A DNA stretch of 64,000 bases from Irregularibacter muris (GTDB lineage Bacteria; Bacillota; Clostridia; Eubacteriales; Garciellaceae): NCBI RefSeq assembly GCF_024622505.1, contig NZ_JANKAS010000006.1, positions 1-64,000 of the forward strand, in the 5' to 3' direction. The notes beneath the pieces are model-generated. The model worked only from the letters and a program-made list of their open reading frames with translations. It was not told the DNA's origin and did no database searches. Below are positions 63,940 through 64,000 of this stretch, piece by piece (within the stretch, counting starts at the first letter, position 1; every line of letters begins with the position of its first letter). A program made the translations under genes and the position numbers.

Positions 63940-63969
63940 ATTGAATAGTTAATTATGGGGGAATGAATA

Positions 63970-64000
63970 ATGAGAAAACTTAGGAAGAAAATATTAGTTA
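63970..64000 (+). CDS. N-terminal start of a gene running off the window
   Basis: An ATG at 63970, with GGGGGA 8 nt upstream, opens MRKLRKKILV, which has the basic N-region of a signal peptide or membrane protein. The frame leaves the window after 10 codons, so the product is unknown. Confidence 0.5.
   Translation, partial: MRKLRKKILV

Overview
The window looks like chromosomal DNA of a low-GC, anaerobic, Gram-positive bacterium of the class Clostridia; the genus cannot be fixed from the sequence alone. The evidence is AT-rich coding, strong AGGAGG-type ribosome sites with frequent TTG and GTG starts, lipoproteins, a superoxide reductase, a YtaF-like membrane protein typical of spore formers, sigma-54 control of glycerol use, and CprABC- and BceAB-type peptide-resistance transporters. 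Genes are dense and most intergenic gaps hold recognisable terminators or operators. No rRNA, tRNA, CRISPR array, prophage or intact insertion sequence was seen.

Layout. 1-8.0 kb: a flavin reductase, then a lantibiotic/cationic-peptide resistance operon (ATPase, two permeases, response regulator, histidine kinase) and a BceAB-type transporter. 8.1-12.6 kb: a TetR repressor divergent from a rifampin-phosphotransferase-like dikinase, then uracil-DNA glycosylase. 12.6-15.3 kb: a second BceAB-type transporter lacking its own two-component system. Both BceAB promoters carry the same CTTACA-N4-TGTAAG operator. 15.5-18.4 kb: a DUF1450 protein, an MFS transporter and a glycerophosphodiesterase. 18.5-26.7 kb: a sulfur-handling region with a double-rhodanese lipoprotein, a fused YeeE/YedE (TsuA-like) transporter, CoA-disulfide reductase-rhodanese, an APC permease, a split YeeE/YedE pair with a LysR regulator, and TusA. 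26.8-36.7 kb: sugar and envelope genes: a GT39-like membrane glycosyltransferase, a six-gene operon (sugar aminotransferase, GT2, ATP-grasp ligase, SsuABC-like importer) bracketed by two direct copies of a ~175-bp terminal-inverted-repeat element, and divergent rfbA-rfbB. 36.7-40.1 kb: a dicarboxylate/amino-acid symporter and a chemoreceptor fused to a PhnD-type binding domain. 40.4-47.8 kb: a glycerol module with a sigma-54 promoter, two paralogous small membrane proteins, glycerol kinase, GlpA-like and GlpB-like flavoproteins, DUF1667 and a sigma-54 activator. 47.9-56.5 kb: superoxide reductase, SEC-C protein, free-Met-(R)-sulfoxide reductase, a dead IS200-type transposase fragment, FeoAB, a DtxR/MntR regulator, a YtaF/MntP-like protein and an OpuC-type osmolyte importer. 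56.5-64 kb: an ABC-F antibiotic-resistance protein behind a terminator-attenuator, an MFS exporter behind a translational attenuator, a small membrane protein, an Old Yellow Enzyme-type reductase and its divergent PucR-family regulator.

How the parts work together. Much of the window concerns antibiotic and peptide defence, using three control styles: two-component sensing, a TetR repressor, and ribosome-sensing leaders. The rest is anaerobic nutrient use (glycerol, reduced sulfur, iron, osmolytes) and a dTDP-aminosugar pathway. The points I consider most worth testing are the two leader-controlled resistance genes at 56.8-59.9 kb, the element-bracketed aminosugar/ATP-grasp/importer operon, the two-subunit putative glycerol carrier under sigma-54 control, and the chemoreceptor with a cytoplasmic PhnD domain.
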